Source: Oceanicoccus sp. KOV_DT_Chl (GTDB taxonomy: Bacteria > Pseudomonadota > Gammaproteobacteria > Pseudomonadales > Dasaniaceae). Taken from it: a DNA stretch of 64,000 nt. The stretch spans positions 1,674,001 to 1,738,000 of the forward strand of contig NZ_FQLF01000002.1 in assembly GCF_900120175.1 (NCBI RefSeq), in the 5' to 3' direction. This document shows positions 34,176-43,608 of the stretch, one piece after another. The notes below the pieces were generated by a model. The model ran no database searches. It was not told the DNA's origin and saw only the letters and a list, made by a program, of their open reading frames with translations. Position numbers and translations under genes: made by a program. The stretch's first letter is position 1. Each line of letters starts with the position of its first letter.

Positions 34176-34907
34176 CTAGTGCGTTTTAGCGAACAGTAAA
34201 TCCCACACCCCATGCCCTAAGCGCTCACCCCTTTTTTCAAATTTTGTGATAGGTCGATACTCTGGCCGTGGCGAAAAACAATACTCATCAGCCTGATTAC
34301 TGAACCCATCGGCAGCCGTCATGACTTCCATCATTTGTTCCGCATAATGTTCCCAATCAGTCGCTAAATGCAAAATGCCTTTAGGTTTAAGTTTATTACG
34401 TAGCGTCTGCACAAAAGCGGGCTGAATCAAGCGGCGTTTATTGTGTTTTTTTTTGTGCCAGGGATCTGGAAAATAAATTTGAATACGATCAAGGCTATTA
34501 TCTTCTATACACTGATTTAAAACCTCTACGGCATCATCGCAATACACGCGAATATTTTCCACTTGCTGTTCGCCCATACCATGCAGGAGCTTACCCACAC
34601 CTGGAGCATGCACTTCGATACCGATAAAGTTTTTATCGGGAGCCGCTTTTGCCATTTCCACTAACGACGCACCCATGCCGAAACCGATCTCTAAAACAGT
34701 GTCAGCTTCTCGGCCAAAAACAGCGGAAAAGTTGATAACGCCATCACCCAAAGTTAAACCTTTAAGCGGCCAATACTGATCATAGGCTTTTTGCTGACCC
34801 GGCGTCATGCGCCCGGTGCGTAATACAAAGCTGCGAATCGATCGACGCTTGCGCTCCTCTGGCGTAGCGGAGGAATTAACTTGCGGTGTTACTGAATCAG
34901 CACTCAT
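34176..34907 (-). CDS. trmB: tRNA (guanine46-N7)-methyltransferase
   Basis: TrmB makes m7G at position 46 of tRNA using SAM. The 243-residue protein has the SAM motif [30 protein letters not shown], and the family signature [17 protein letters not shown], with the C-terminal [17 protein letters not shown]. Length is normal. It starts 3 bp after the stop of the DUF423 gene, so both are co-transcribed leftward from the rpoH side. Confidence 0.96.
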   Translation of the reverse strand: MSADSVTPQVNSSATPEERKRRSIRSFVLRTGRMTPGQQKAYDQYWPLKGLTLGDGVINFSAVFGREADTVLEIGFGMGASLVEMAKAAPDKNFIGIEVHAPGVGKLLHGMGEQQVENIRVYCDDAVEVLNQCIEDNSLDRIQIYFPDPWHKKKHNKRRLIQPAFVQTLRNKLKPKGILHLATDWEHYAEQMMEVMTAADGFSNQADEYCFSPRPEYRPITKFEKRGERLGHGVWDLLFAKTH

Positions 34908-34910
34908 CTG

Positions 34911-35285
34911 TTACTCCATCCCTTTATAGACCGCTACGGCTAAACTCAACCAACCCGCTATCATTGCCACTCCGCCTAAAGGCGTAATAGCTCCTAACCA
35001 TTTAATGCCAGTCAAGGCCAACAGGTACAAACTTCCTGAAAAAATAATCATCCCCACAATAAATAAACAGCCACTCCAATTTAATAACGGCATTGGCATT
35101 TGCAAGGCCAGCGTCCCCACTAACATCAACGCCAGCGTATGATAAAAATGATACTGCACTCCGGTTTGATAGACCGCCATCAAATCTTCCGTTAATCTTG
35201 CTTTCAAACCATGCGCGCCAAACGCACCAATCGCCACGGCCATTAAACCGCTAATCGCAGCTATCAATAGAAATGTTTTTGCCAT
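34911..35285 (-). CDS. DUF423 (YgdD-like) inner-membrane protein
   Basis: A 124-residue protein with four predicted membrane helices: FLLIAAISGLMAVAIGAFGA, a second around YHTLALMLVGTLAL, a third around CLFIVGMIIFSGSLYLLAL, and a fourth around GAITPLGGVAMIAGWLSLA. The GAFGAHGLK motif after helix one is the DUF423 hallmark. Function is unknown. It precedes trmB with a 3-bp gap, and follows the rpoH terminator. Confidence 0.9.
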   Translation of the reverse strand: MAKTFLLIAAISGLMAVAIGAFGAHGLKARLTEDLMAVYQTGVQYHFYHTLALMLVGTLALQMPMPLLNWSGCLFIVGMIIFSGSLYLLALTGIKWLGAITPLGGVAMIAGWLSLAVAVYKGME

Positions 35286-35333
35286 AATTTTTTAACTCTG
35301 AAAGCTATTACCCAAATGTTTATTGATAAACAT

Positions 35334-35358
35334 AAAAAAACCGCCATCAGGCGGTTTT
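35334..35358 (-). terminator. Rho-independent terminator of rpoH
   Basis: On the minus strand the stem AAAACCGCC/GGCGGTTTT with a four-base loop is followed by a run of seven T (the plus-strand A run at 35334-35340). It lies 20 bp after the rpoH stop. Confidence 0.93.
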
Positions 35359-35377
35359 AACGCGACACCATAAAGCA

Positions 35378-36226
35378 TTAGGCTTCCATAGTGGCTCGCA
35401 CTTTTTTCATTGCATTTTGTTCCAGCTGGCGCACACGCTCAGCTGAAACACCATACTTATCGGCCAGCTCATGCAAGGTGGCTTTACTATCTGATAACCA
35501 GCGCGCCTGCAAAATATCACGACTGCGCTCGTCCAGCTGATCCAATGCAATATGTAAGTGTTGGTTACTGTTCTGCTCCCAATCTGCATCTTCTAATAGC
35601 AAGGCAGGATTAGCAGACTTATCTTCCAGATAATGAGCAGGAGCGACAATACCATCATCATCGTCATCCGCACCCGCATCAAAGCCCAAGTCTGAAGCCG
35701 TTAACCGGCTTTCCATGCGGCGGACTTCTTTAATATCTACACCTAGATCATCGGCAACCGCATGCGCTTCATCATTGGTTAACCACGCCAGCTTTTTCTT
35801 GGCGCCACGAAGATTAAAAAACAATTTACGCTGTGCTTTAGTGGTAGCGACTTTCACAATCCGCCAGTTGCGCAGGATAAATTCGTGCATTTCTGCTTTT
35901 ACCCAATGCACTGCAAAAGACACCAAACGGACGCCTTTTTCCGGATTAAAGCGCTTTACCGCTTTCATCAGGCCAATATTACCTTCCTGAATCAAATCGG
36001 CTAAAGGCAAACCATAGCCTTTGTATGACTTGGCAATATGGACGACAAAGCGCAAGTGAGACATAACCAGCTCACGGGCAGCTTCTAAATTTTCATGGTA
36101 ATAGAGCTCTTCGCCCAGCTCGCGCTCGCGCTCAGCAGTCAAGACCGGAAAGGTATTCACAGTCTGCATGTAGGCGTTGAGGTTGCTCCCCGGTACCAAA
36201 TTAACAGTCTGTAGTGCAGTACTCAT
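35378..36226 (-). CDS. rpoH: RNA polymerase heat-shock sigma factor (sigma-32)
   Basis: RpoH directs RNA polymerase to heat-shock promoters. The 282-residue protein has sigma region 2 with [20 protein letters not shown] and [17 protein letters not shown], the RpoH-specific box [10 protein letters not shown], and region 4 with [21 protein letters not shown] start at ATG 36226 ([10 protein letters not shown]) because GGAGGATATT is immediately upstream; the open frame extends further to 36265 but without family character. It lies downstream of ftsX, the canonical ftsY-ftsE-ftsX-rpoH order. The 174-bp gap to ftsX likely carries its promoters. Confidence 0.97.
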   Translation of the reverse strand: MSTALQTVNLVPGSNLNAYMQTVNTFPVLTAERERELGEELYYHENLEAARELVMSHLRFVVHIAKSYKGYGLPLADLIQEGNIGLMKAVKRFNPEKGVRLVSFAVHWVKAEMHEFILRNWRIVKVATTKAQRKLFFNLRGAKKKLAWLTNDEAHAVADDLGVDIKEVRRMESRLTASDLGFDAGADDDDDGIVAPAHYLEDKSANPALLLEDADWEQNSNQHLHIALDQLDERSRDILQARWLSDSKATLHELADKYGVSAERVRQLEQNAMKKVRATMEA

Positions 36227-36400
36227 AATATCCTCCAAACAATCGGCGCAAATTTTAGCACTCATTCCTTTAGAGTGCTAATAACAAAATAGTTCGTTTA
36301 TTACGCGCCATTATTGCTCTAATTCATTGGGATATGGGGGTGATTTGACCTGGATCAAGGCCTACCTAGCCAGAAACTACCCTTTTTACCACTAATACCT

Positions 36401-37414
36401 TTATCGAGGCTCAATAGCGCCCAAGTGCTTGCCTACTGCTAACCAGGCACCAATCAAACCCAAACCCGCACTGCTCAACCACAGTAACAAGGTTTCGCCT
36501 ATACCCAAGCCCTGCAATTGAAACTGGCTTTGATACAAGCCTGCCAGATTAGCAATCGGCCCACTTAGCCAAAACAAGCTCACTGAGATGGTTAGCCAAC
36601 AGACAATACCGCCACCAAAGCCATACCATAAACCAGTATAGAGAAAGGGGCGACGCACAAAGGTGTTGGTTGCCCCCACCAGTTTGACAATAACTATCTC
36701 ATCGCGCCGGCTTTCAATTGCCAGCCGAATGGTATTACCAATTACCAGCAGCACCCCCAGCGATAGTAGGGCCGCCAATGCTAGCGTTAAGCGCCGACCT
36801 AACTCCATCATGCTATATAAGCGCTGTACCCACTCTAGATCCAGTATTGCCTGCTCTATCTGGGGCAGGCTTTTCAATTCATTAAATAGTGCTTCGGTAG
36901 CTGCAGCTGAAATCTCCTTTTCCACCGGCCGGACAACAATCACTGCTGGCAGCGGGTTTTGATCCAGGTGAGCCAAAACATCGCCATAACCCGATAGCGC
37001 TTGAAATTCCTCCAGCGCCTGACTGCGGGAAATATACTCCACCTCGGCAATATCTGTCCGCAACCGCAGTTTTTTGGCTAGTTGCCGACTATCTTCCTCG
37101 GAAACCACTTTATTAACGAACAAGGAGATTTGCGCAGCACCGTCCCAGCCGCGGCTAACAGCATCAAGATTACCCAGCGCTACAAACAAGCCTGTGGGCA
37201 AGGCCAATGCAATACCGATCACCAGCCAGGTCATCAGGCTTGGAATAGGAGTGCTCAACAAGCGCTTAAAACTGTCTACCGCCACCAATTTATGATGGGC
37301 AATATAGCTATTCATCTTATCGCTGGTGCTGGTGCGACTTTGGCTAGCGCCTTTTTCTTTTTTAGGCGAACTACCAGCGCGGCTGTCTTTTCGAGGATTT
37401 TGCTTATTCATCAA
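36401..37414 (-). CDS. ftsX: Cell division protein FtsX
   Basis: FtsX is the membrane subunit that, with FtsE, relays division signals to periplasmic peptidoglycan hydrolases via EnvC-like activators. The 337-residue protein has a basic cytoplasmic N-terminus, a first membrane helix (about 61-83, LMTWLVIGIALALPTGLFVA), a periplasmic domain (about 85-205), and three helices in the last third (about 210-235, 260-285, 305-330). The ATG overlaps the ftsE stop by four bases, so translation is coupled. Confidence 0.95.
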   Translation of the reverse strand: MMNKQNPRKDSRAGSSPKKEKGASQSRTSTSDKMNSYIAHHKLVAVDSFKRLLSTPIPSLMTWLVIGIALALPTGLFVALGNLDAVSRGWDGAAQISLFVNKVVSEEDSRQLAKKLRLRTDIAEVEYISRSQALEEFQALSGYGDVLAHLDQNPLPAVIVVRPVEKEISAAATEALFNELKSLPQIEQAILDLEWVQRLYSMMELGRRLTLALAALLSLGVLLVIGNTIRLAIESRRDEIVIVKLVGATNTFVRRPFLYTGLWYGFGGGIVCWLTISVSLFWLSGPIANLAGLYQSQFQLQGLGIGETLLLWLSSAGLGLIGAWLAVGKHLGAIEPR

Positions 37415-38078
37415 CCGCCACCCAAGGCCGAGACTATCTGCCCTTCACGCAAGGTCATCATACGATACGGTAATCTGGCAATCAGGCTAAGATCGTGGCT
37501 GGCAATTAATACCGTCACACCCACCTGATTAAACTGCTCAAACAAATGCATAATTTCAGCGGAAAGTTCCGGGTCAAGGTTACCGGTCGGCTCATCCGCC
37601 AATAATATTTTGGGTTTGTTCACTACCGCACGGGCGATACCAACCCTTTGCTGCTCACCCCGGACAAGGTAATCGGCATTAATTTTTCTTTGCTCAGCAG
37701 CCCTACTTTATCCAGTGCCGCACGAACCCTGCGACCCACTTCCCGCGGTTGATAACCGGCGATAATTAACGGCAACGCCACATTATCAAATACGGTACGA
37801 TCAAATAATAATTGATGATTTTGAAATACCACCCCGATATCACGCCGCAATGCCGGAATTTTTCTGGCCGGCAAGCCTTTGAGGTTTTGCCCATTAACAA
37901 ACACCTGACCCTGGGTAGGTCGTTCCATCACCATCATCAACTTGAGCAATGTACTTTTGCCAGCACCACTATGGCCCGTTAAAAACACCATCTCATTGGG
38001 CTCAATATGAAAGCTAACCCCGCGCAAAGCTTCATGGCCACCCGGGTAACGCTTACTGACTTGATCAAATTGAATCAT
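37411..38078 (-). CDS. ftsE: Cell division ATP-binding protein FtsE (one apparent base loss near 37660)
   Basis: FtsE is the ABC-type ATPase of FtsEX. The first frame from ATG 38078 shows MIQFDQVSKRYPGGHEALRG, Walker A GHSGAGKSTLLK and the Q loop VVFQNHQLL up to PITLSG. The run of four C (37658-37661 plus strand; G on the coding strand) should be five: adding one restores LSGGEQQRVGIARAVVNKPK, then Walker B ILLADEPTGNLDPE and the His loop. The repaired length is 222 residues, the family length. As written, the ABC signature is destroyed. A sequencing indel is far more likely than loss in a growing cell. Confidence 0.93.
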
Positions 38079-38107
38079 GTGATGATTTGCTTAATGAAAT
38101 TAAATTA

Positions 38108-39163
38108 TTATTGGTCTACATCAAATAATGCCGCGACAAAATCTTCCGCCACAAAAGGACGCAAATCGTCTACTTTTTCGCCTACGCCAATAAATCGAAT
38201 CGGAATATCTAGCTGCTTACTGATAGCGAAAATAATACCGCCTTTGGCGGTGCCATCTAATTTGGTCAATGTGAGGCCGCTGACACCCACCACTTGTTGA
38301 AAACTTTTTGCTTGCGATAGGGCATTTTGACCGGTACCTGCATCCAATACCAGCATCACTTCATGGGGAGCAGTATCATCGAGCTTAGCCATTACCCGCA
38401 CGACTTTTTTCAACTCTTCCATTAAGTTGTCTTTGTTGTGTAAGCGCCCGGCAGTGTCTGCAATTAACACATCTATATTGCGGGCTTGTGCCGCTTGCAC
38501 GGCATCAAAAATAACCGAGGCACTATCGGCTCCGCTGTGTTGAGCGATAACCGGCACATTATTGCGCTCGCCCCAGACTTGTAATTGTTCAACTGCAGCC
38601 GCGCGAAACGTATCACCGGCAGCCAACATAACGGACTTGCCTTCCGATTGAAAACGCTTGCTTAGCTTACCGATAGTAGTCGTTTTCCCGACGCCATTTA
38701 CACCAACCATTAAAATAACATAAGGCTTTTTACCACTATCGATCTGTAATGGTATGGCACTGCCATGCAACAACGCTGCTAACTCTTTTTGTAAAGACTG
38801 GTACAAAGCATCTGCATCAAATAATTCTTTCCGCGACACCTGTTGGGTTAACTTTTCCATAATCTCGCGAGTCGCTTCAATGCCAACATCGGCAACCAGT
38901 AGCTGGGTTTCCAAATCATCCAACAGCTCGTCATCAATTTCTTTTTTGCCGAGAAAGATAGTGCCCATACCGCTGGCAAAACTGCTGCTGGTTTTCTTCA
39001 ACCCGCTTTTCAGTCGAGAGAAAAAACCCGACTTGGACGTATCGTTATCTTCCGGGGAAGCTGTTTCTGGTTCTACGGCAACGTCAACGACCTCTGGCTC
39101 GGCGGAGCTAAGCTCGTCAGCATTTGTTTCGGGGTTGGATTTAAAGCGATCAAAGAACTTCAT
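38108..39163 (-). CDS. ftsY: Signal recognition particle receptor FtsY
   Basis: FtsY docks SRP-ribosome complexes at the inner membrane for co-translational insertion. The 351-residue protein has an acidic N-terminal A domain (1-50), an N domain, and the GTPase G domain with MVGVNGVGKTTTIGKLSKRF, AAGDTFRAAAVEQL, VLIADTAGRLHNKDNLMEEL and LTKLDGTAKGGIIF. It is first in the ftsY-ftsE-ftsX-rpoH group, 29 bp before ftsE, and divergent from rsmD. Confidence 0.97.
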   Translation of the reverse strand: MKFFDRFKSNPETNADELSSAEPEVVDVAVEPETASPEDNDTSKSGFFSRLKSGLKKTSSSFASGMGTIFLGKKEIDDELLDDLETQLLVADVGIEATREIMEKLTQQVSRKELFDADALYQSLQKELAALLHGSAIPLQIDSGKKPYVILMVGVNGVGKTTTIGKLSKRFQSEGKSVMLAAGDTFRAAAVEQLQVWGERNNVPVIAQHSGADSASVIFDAVQAAQARNIDVLIADTAGRLHNKDNLMEELKKVVRVMAKLDDTAPHEVMLVLDAGTGQNALSQAKSFQQVVGVSGLTLTKLDGTAKGGIIFAISKQLDIPIRFIGVGEKVDDLRPFVAEDFVAALFDVDQ

Positions 39164-39268
39164 GAATGGAACATAGACTCAAATTATTTTACGGCTAATA
39201 AGAGTGGTATCCTACCACCCTTACGAGATGAAATAGAGTCTCATTAACGTTTATATCACTAACAATTT

Positions 39269-39862
39269 ATGGCTAAAACTTCACCCCGGCGCCCGAGCAA
39301 CAAAACCAGTAACCAATTGCGGATTATTGGTGGCCAATGGCGTGGTAGAAAATTGGCCTTCCCCACAGTCGAAGGACTGCGCCCGACTCCCGACAGGGTT
39401 CGGGAAACGCTATTTAACTGGCTGGCACCCAGCATCATTGGCGCTCGCTGTGCAGACCTATTCAGTGGCAGTGGCGCGCTCGGGTTGGAGGCGTTATCCA
39501 GAGGTTCCGGACATACCGATTTAGTTGACAGCGCCAAGCCCGTCAGCCAACAGCTCAACCTTAATCTGCAAACGTTGCAATGTGACCACGCCACTGTCTG
39601 GCACAGCCAAGCGCAGCCGTGGCTACAACAAGCAATACCGGGCTACGATATTATTTTTCTCGACCCCCCTTTTGGCCAGAATTTAGCCGCCAGCTGTATA
39701 GAAATCATCAATAATCGCAATTTACTGAACGACAAAGCCTGGGTATATCTGGAAATGGGTGCTACAGAACCGCTACCCCATTACCCCGAAAACTGGCAAC
39801 TACACCGGGAAAAAACCGCCGGCCAGGTCTGCTATCGCCTATTCAAGGTTGAGCAGGCATAA
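39269..39862 (+). CDS. rsmD: 16S rRNA (guanine966-N2)-methyltransferase
   Basis: RsmD methylates G966 of 16S rRNA. The 197-residue protein has the family start LRIIGGQWRGRKLAFPTVEG, PTPDRVRETLFNWL, SAM motif DLFSGSGALGLEALSRG and the catalytic DPPF in IIFLDPPFGQNL. It is divergent from ftsY and 65 bp before coaD, the conserved arrangement. Confidence 0.95.
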   Translation: MAKTSPRRPSNKTSNQLRIIGGQWRGRKLAFPTVEGLRPTPDRVRETLFNWLAPSIIGARCADLFSGSGALGLEALSRGSGHTDLVDSAKPVSQQLNLNLQTLQCDHATVWHSQAQPWLQQAIPGYDIIFLDPPFGQNLAASCIEIINNRNLLNDKAWVYLEMGATEPLPHYPENWQLHREKTAGQVCYRLFKVEQA

Positions 39863-39927
39863 ATTCCCTAGACAGGTATAATTAGCCTCACGTCTACACT
39901 CACCCAACAGGCTTCATTGAGAACTGT

Positions 39928-40407
39928 ATGAAAACCGTTATCTATCCTGGCACTTTCAACCCTATTACTAACGGTCATATCGATTTGGTGGAGCGCGCCG
40001 CCAAACTTTTCGACAAGGTGGTAATCGCCATTGCCTATAGTGAGAAAAAGCAGCCCATGTTTAGCCTTGAGCAGCGCATCACTCTATGTGAGCAGGCACT
40101 TGCTCACTTGGATAACATTGAGGTGTGTGGGTTTAGTGAGCTGCTGGTAGATTTTGCCCGCAGCAAAAATAGCCAATTTGTACTGCGCGGTGTGCGCTCA
40201 ATGAAGGACTTTGAATATGAAATTCAAATGGCGGATATGAACCGGGCAATGTCGCCCGGGTTTGAAACTATTTTTCTCACCCCTGCTGATGGTCTGTCGT
40301 ATATCTCTTCCACACTGGTAAGGGAGATTGCCGGCATGGGAGGCGATGTCAGCAACTTTGTCCCCGCCAATGTGCTAGGTGCATTGCAGCAACAACTGGA
40401 TCAATAA
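39928..40407 (+). CDS. coaD: Phosphopantetheine adenylyltransferase
   Basis: CoaD adenylylates 4'-phosphopantetheine, the penultimate step to coenzyme A. The 159-residue protein has YPGTFNPITNGHIDLVERAA with the TxGH nucleotidyltransferase motif, FVLRGVRSMKDFEYE, and the C-terminal ISSTLVREIAGMGGD. Length is normal (about 160). It precedes a ferredoxin gene by 12 bp. coaBC, another CoA gene, lies about 3.2 kb to the right. Confidence 0.97.
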   Translation: MKTVIYPGTFNPITNGHIDLVERAAKLFDKVVIAIAYSEKKQPMFSLEQRITLCEQALAHLDNIEVCGFSELLVDFARSKNSQFVLRGVRSMKDFEYEIQMADMNRAMSPGFETIFLTPADGLSYISSTLVREIAGMGGDVSNFVPANVLGALQQQLDQ

Positions 40408-40671
<264 letters not shown>

Positions 40672-40693
40672 TGCAAATACACAACCCGCCAAC

Positions 40694-40728
40694 AAAAAAG
40701 CCCGATGATAGAACCACCGGGCTTTTTT
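40694..40728. terminator. Bidirectional terminator
   Basis: AAAAAAGCCCG (40694-40704) pairs with CGGGCTTTTTT (40718-40728), with T runs on both strands. It separates the ferredoxin gene (plus) and the exported-protein gene (minus). Confidence 0.9.
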
Positions 40729-40767
40729 AATACACTGCACTCTTGCTGATTCAGCAAGGCACTATTT

Positions 40768-41121
40768 TTAATTTTCGTCGAAAGTAGCAACTTCTTTCTT
40801 ATAACCGGAACGGGTACAACCAAGACAACGAATAAAAGTCGCTTTGGCAGGACCAACAACCAGCGTTTCACCAGCTTCCAGCGCATTACCACCAGCCAGA
40901 GAAAACGGCAGACTGACCACATAAAAAACAGTACCTAACACGGTTGTAGCCAGTAACAGCGGCCGGGCTAAAATTAAATCACCGGCCATAGCCACTGCTG
41001 AAGGGTCTTCTTCAACCGCCTGACTATAAGCCATCTGTGGCATCAACAGGACCAGAGCCATACTCAGTGCCAAACCGATTCGATGACATTGATTGCTTAA
41101 GTGTTTTAGTGTGTTACGCAT
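40768..41121 (-). CDS. Exported or membrane protein, conserved but uncharacterised
   Basis: A 117-residue protein. After a signal-like helix (about LSMALVLLMPQMAYSQAVEE) comes a second hydrophobic stretch LARPLLLATTVLGTVFYVVS and then GNALEAGETLVVGPAKATFI followed by RCLGCTR with a Cys-x-x-Cys pair. I recall proteins of this shape next to mutM in Pseudomonas, sometimes loosely named multidrug transporter, but see nothing to support transport. The open frame begins at 41136; I chose ATG 41121 since GGAG lies nine bases upstream. It is a single gene between two convergent neighbours. Confidence 0.75.
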   Translation of the reverse strand: MRNTLKHLSNQCHRIGLALSMALVLLMPQMAYSQAVEEDPSAVAMAGDLILARPLLLATTVLGTVFYVVSLPFSLAGGNALEAGETLVVGPAKATFIRCLGCTRSGYKKEVATFDEN

Positions 41122-41303
41122 TGTGGCTATCTCCATTCGACCCTAAAGCTCAAACTCTCGGGGGATAAAATCTATTGCTAATAAGTAGTTACGTCTGACA
41201 ATTGAAGTAATCATAGACTCAAAATACTCATTCGTCGCCCGTCAGGGATAATTTTTATGCAAGATGTGACCTTCTCCACGCGGCGACTGGCGCGAAGGCA
41301 CAA

Positions 41304-42119
41304 TCAACGCTGGCATTGCGGGCAAAACACCGTACTACGCTGACCTAAGCGGACCTCCTTCAAGCTAGCCTTGCACGTAATACAGGGCGTATCGCCACGA
41401 CCATAGACCTTTAACTGCTGCTTAAAATAACCCGGTTTGCCGTCACCGCCAACAAAATCCCGCAAGGTCGTTCCACCTTGTTCAATCGCCTGCGCCAATA
41501 CGGTTTTAATTTCTTGTGCTAATCGTAAATACCGTTGCTGTGACACTTTGCCCGCTTGCCGATCAGGCCTGATACCCGCAGCAAATAAGGCTTCGTTAGC
41601 ATAGATATTGCCAACGCCCACCACAATCTTATTATCCATAATGAAGGTTTTCACCGGCGCCTTGCGACCCCGCGAGCGCTGAAATAATAACTCACCATCG
41701 AAATCGTCGGTAAGCGGCTCTGGCCCCAGAGACGCTAGCAAACTGTGCAGCTCATCATTGGCGCCCTGCCACAACAGACAGCCAAAGCGGCGGGGATCAG
41801 TAAAGCGCAAAGCGTGACCATCATCCAATACCCAGTCCACATGGTCATGAGCCATAGGTGGTTCATCGGCTTTGATAATGCGCAGACTTCCGGACATACC
41901 CAAATGAAGTATCGCCGTGCCATTGGAAAAGTGCAGCAGTAAATATTTAGCGCGGCGCTCAACGCCCTGAATTTGCTTGCCTTTAACCAGACGCGCCAGA
42001 TTTGCAGGCACCGCCCAGCGCAGCTGCGGTTGTCGCACCACCAGTTTTTTGACGTGGCGCTGCAGAATATGCGGCTCAATCCCCAATCGGGTGGTTTCTA
42101 CTTCGGGCAATTCAGGCAT
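41304..42119 (-). CDS. mutM: Formamidopyrimidine-DNA glycosylase
   Basis: MutM (Fpg) removes 8-oxoguanine and cleaves the abasic site. The 271-residue protein begins [20 protein letters not shown] with the catalytic Pro2 and Glu3, carries [10 protein letters not shown] and [20 protein letters not shown], and ends in a zinc finger with CITCKAS and FCPQCQR (four cysteines). Length matches the family. It is downstream of rpmB-rpmG but separated from them by a terminator. Confidence 0.97.
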   Translation of the reverse strand: MPELPEVETTRLGIEPHILQRHVKKLVVRQPQLRWAVPANLARLVKGKQIQGVERRAKYLLLHFSNGTAILHLGMSGSLRIIKADEPPMAHDHVDWVLDDGHALRFTDPRRFGCLLWQGANDELHSLLASLGPEPLTDDFDGELLFQRSRGRKAPVKTFIMDNKIVVGVGNIYANEALFAAGIRPDRQAGKVSQQRYLRLAQEIKTVLAQAIEQGGTTLRDFVGGDGKPGYFKQQLKVYGRGDTPCITCKASLKEVRLGQRSTVFCPQCQR

Positions 42120-42178
42120 GGGCTAACCTAGGCTGGACAGGTGTGAAGATGCATAGCAATCGCCGGATCCACAGGCAC

Positions 42179-42205
42179 AAAAAAGCCCGAACACAGCCGG
42201 GCTTT
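42179..42205 (-). terminator. Terminator after rpmG
   Basis: On the minus strand the stem AAAGCCCGG/CGGGCTTT is followed by a run of T (plus-strand A run 42179-42184). It lies about 20 bp after the rpmG stop and before mutM. Confidence 0.85.
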
Positions 42206-42224
42206 AGCAGAATCTTACATCCAA

Positions 42225-42392
42225 TTACTTAATTTTGGATTCTTTATACTCTACGTGCTTACGAACAACAGGGTCATACTTCTTGAACACCATTTTGTCC
42301 GGAGTATTACGCTTGTTCTTATCAGTCGTGTAATAGTGACCAGTACCAGCAGTAGAAACCAATTTGATTTTATCGCGTGCGCTTTTCGCCAT
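42225..42392 (-). CDS. rpmG: 50S ribosomal protein L33
   Basis: A 55-residue protein too short for many gene finders. It reads [20 protein letters not shown] then [20 protein letters not shown] and ends VEYKESKIK, a standard cysteine-free L33, so it does not carry the zinc-ribbon of the other L33 type. AAGGAG lies seven bases before the ATG. It follows rpmB by 10 bp in the conserved rpmBG operon and is followed by a terminator. Confidence 0.97.
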   Translation of the reverse strand: MAKSARDKIKLVSTAGTGHYYTTDKNKRNTPDKMVFKKYDPVVRKHVEYKESKIK

Positions 42393-42402
42393 GATCTACT
42401 CC

Positions 42403-42639
42403 TTATACCTTCTCGCCACGAGCACGACAATCTGCTAATACAGCGTCGATACCCTTTTTATCAATGATACGCATACCTTTAGTGGTAACACGCAGTGAAA
42501 CGAAGCGGTTTTCACTCTCAACCCAAAAACGGTGACGGTGCAGATTGGGTAAAAAACGACGACGCGTACGGTTTTTCGCGTGGGAAACATTGTTTCCCGA
42601 AATTGGGCGCTTGCCTGTAACCTGACATACTCTGGACAT
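42403..42639 (-). CDS. rpmB: 50S ribosomal protein L28
   Basis: The 78-residue L28 protein, with [37 protein letters not shown] and [15 protein letters not shown], is the standard proteobacterial form. AAGGGA lies before the ATG. It is first of the rpmB-rpmG pair; radC lies upstream on the same strand with a 190-bp gap that likely holds the promoter. Confidence 0.97.
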   Translation of the reverse strand: MSRVCQVTGKRPISGNNVSHAKNRTRRRFLPNLHRHRFWVESENRFVSLRVTTKGMRIIDKKGIDAVLADCRARGEKV

Positions 42640-42830
42640 GGTTTGTCCCTTCCAAATTAATCAACTAAAACTGTTTCTCGGGACAGATAAAACCTAGTTA
42701 GTTGTTAGGTTGTTCATCTCAAAAGAGGGGCTGCCCGAACGGAGCGCGACTTTATACCAGAACAAGGATTTAAAGCCAAGCGAAAGTTGAATAATTAACC
42801 TTTTAAGCACCTAAATGACCAATATAATCG

Positions 42831-43505
42831 TCAAAGCAGCCCGCGCTCGGCAAAAGATACCAATTCGCCATCACCCACCACAAAGTGATCCAACACCCGA
42901 ATATCCACCAATGCCAGTGCTTCCACCAAGCGTCTGGTGATGCGCTCATCGGCTTGTGACGGCTCAGCCACACCGCTGGGGTGATTGTGCGCCAGAATCA
43001 ACGCAGCGGCCTGTAGCTGCAAACTGCGGGTAACTACTTCCCGTGGATACACACAGGCCGCATCGATAGTGCCGTAAAACAGGGTTTCAAAACAAATCAC
43101 CCGGTGCTGGCTGTCTAGAAATAAACAGCAAAACTGCTCCTGCGACTGATCTCGCAAACAGGACAACAAATACTGGCGGGTCAGCGCGGGACTAGTAATG
43201 CCCTCACCACGCTCCATCGACTCCTGCAAATGGCGTCGCGACATTTCCAGTACTGCCTGTAATTGAGCAAATTTGGCTAAACCCAAACCACGGCCTTCGC
43301 AAAACTGGCGCATCTGGGCACTGAGCAAGGGGCGCAAACCACCAAACTGTGTCAGTAACTGTCGTGCCAAATCCACGGCGGTCATACCAGGTGCGCCGGT
43401 ACGTAAAAAAATCGCTAGCAATTCTGCATCGGAAAGGGCTGCAGCACCCTGTTTAAGTAGTTTTTCGCGGGGCCTTTCTTTAACTGGCCAATCGGTAATT
43501 GCCAT
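42831..43505 (-). CDS. radC: RadC-family JAB-domain protein
   Basis: A 224-residue protein of the RadC family, historically tied to DNA repair but without a proven activity. It has an N-terminal helix-hairpin-helix-like region ([20 protein letters not shown]) and a C-terminal JAMM-like metal site with [15 protein letters not shown]. The start is ATG 43505, preceded by an excellent AAGGAGG; an open frame upstream to 43649 has no family character. It is divergent from coaBC, as in many proteobacteria. Confidence 0.94.
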   Translation of the reverse strand: MAITDWPVKERPREKLLKQGAAALSDAELLAIFLRTGAPGMTAVDLARQLLTQFGGLRPLLSAQMRQFCEGRGLGLAKFAQLQAVLEMSRRHLQESMERGEGITSPALTRQYLLSCLRDQSQEQFCCLFLDSQHRVICFETLFYGTIDAACVYPREVVTRSLQLQAAALILAHNHPSGVAEPSQADERITRRLVEALALVDIRVLDHFVVGDGELVSFAERGLL

Positions 43506-43608
43506 AGTATTTCCTCCTTGAAATAGCCTTGGGATATCGCTCCCTATCCTGAAACGCCCACTTATCATACAATCCCCAGCCTGAATTGCCGAGACCTTAT
43601 CCGATTTT

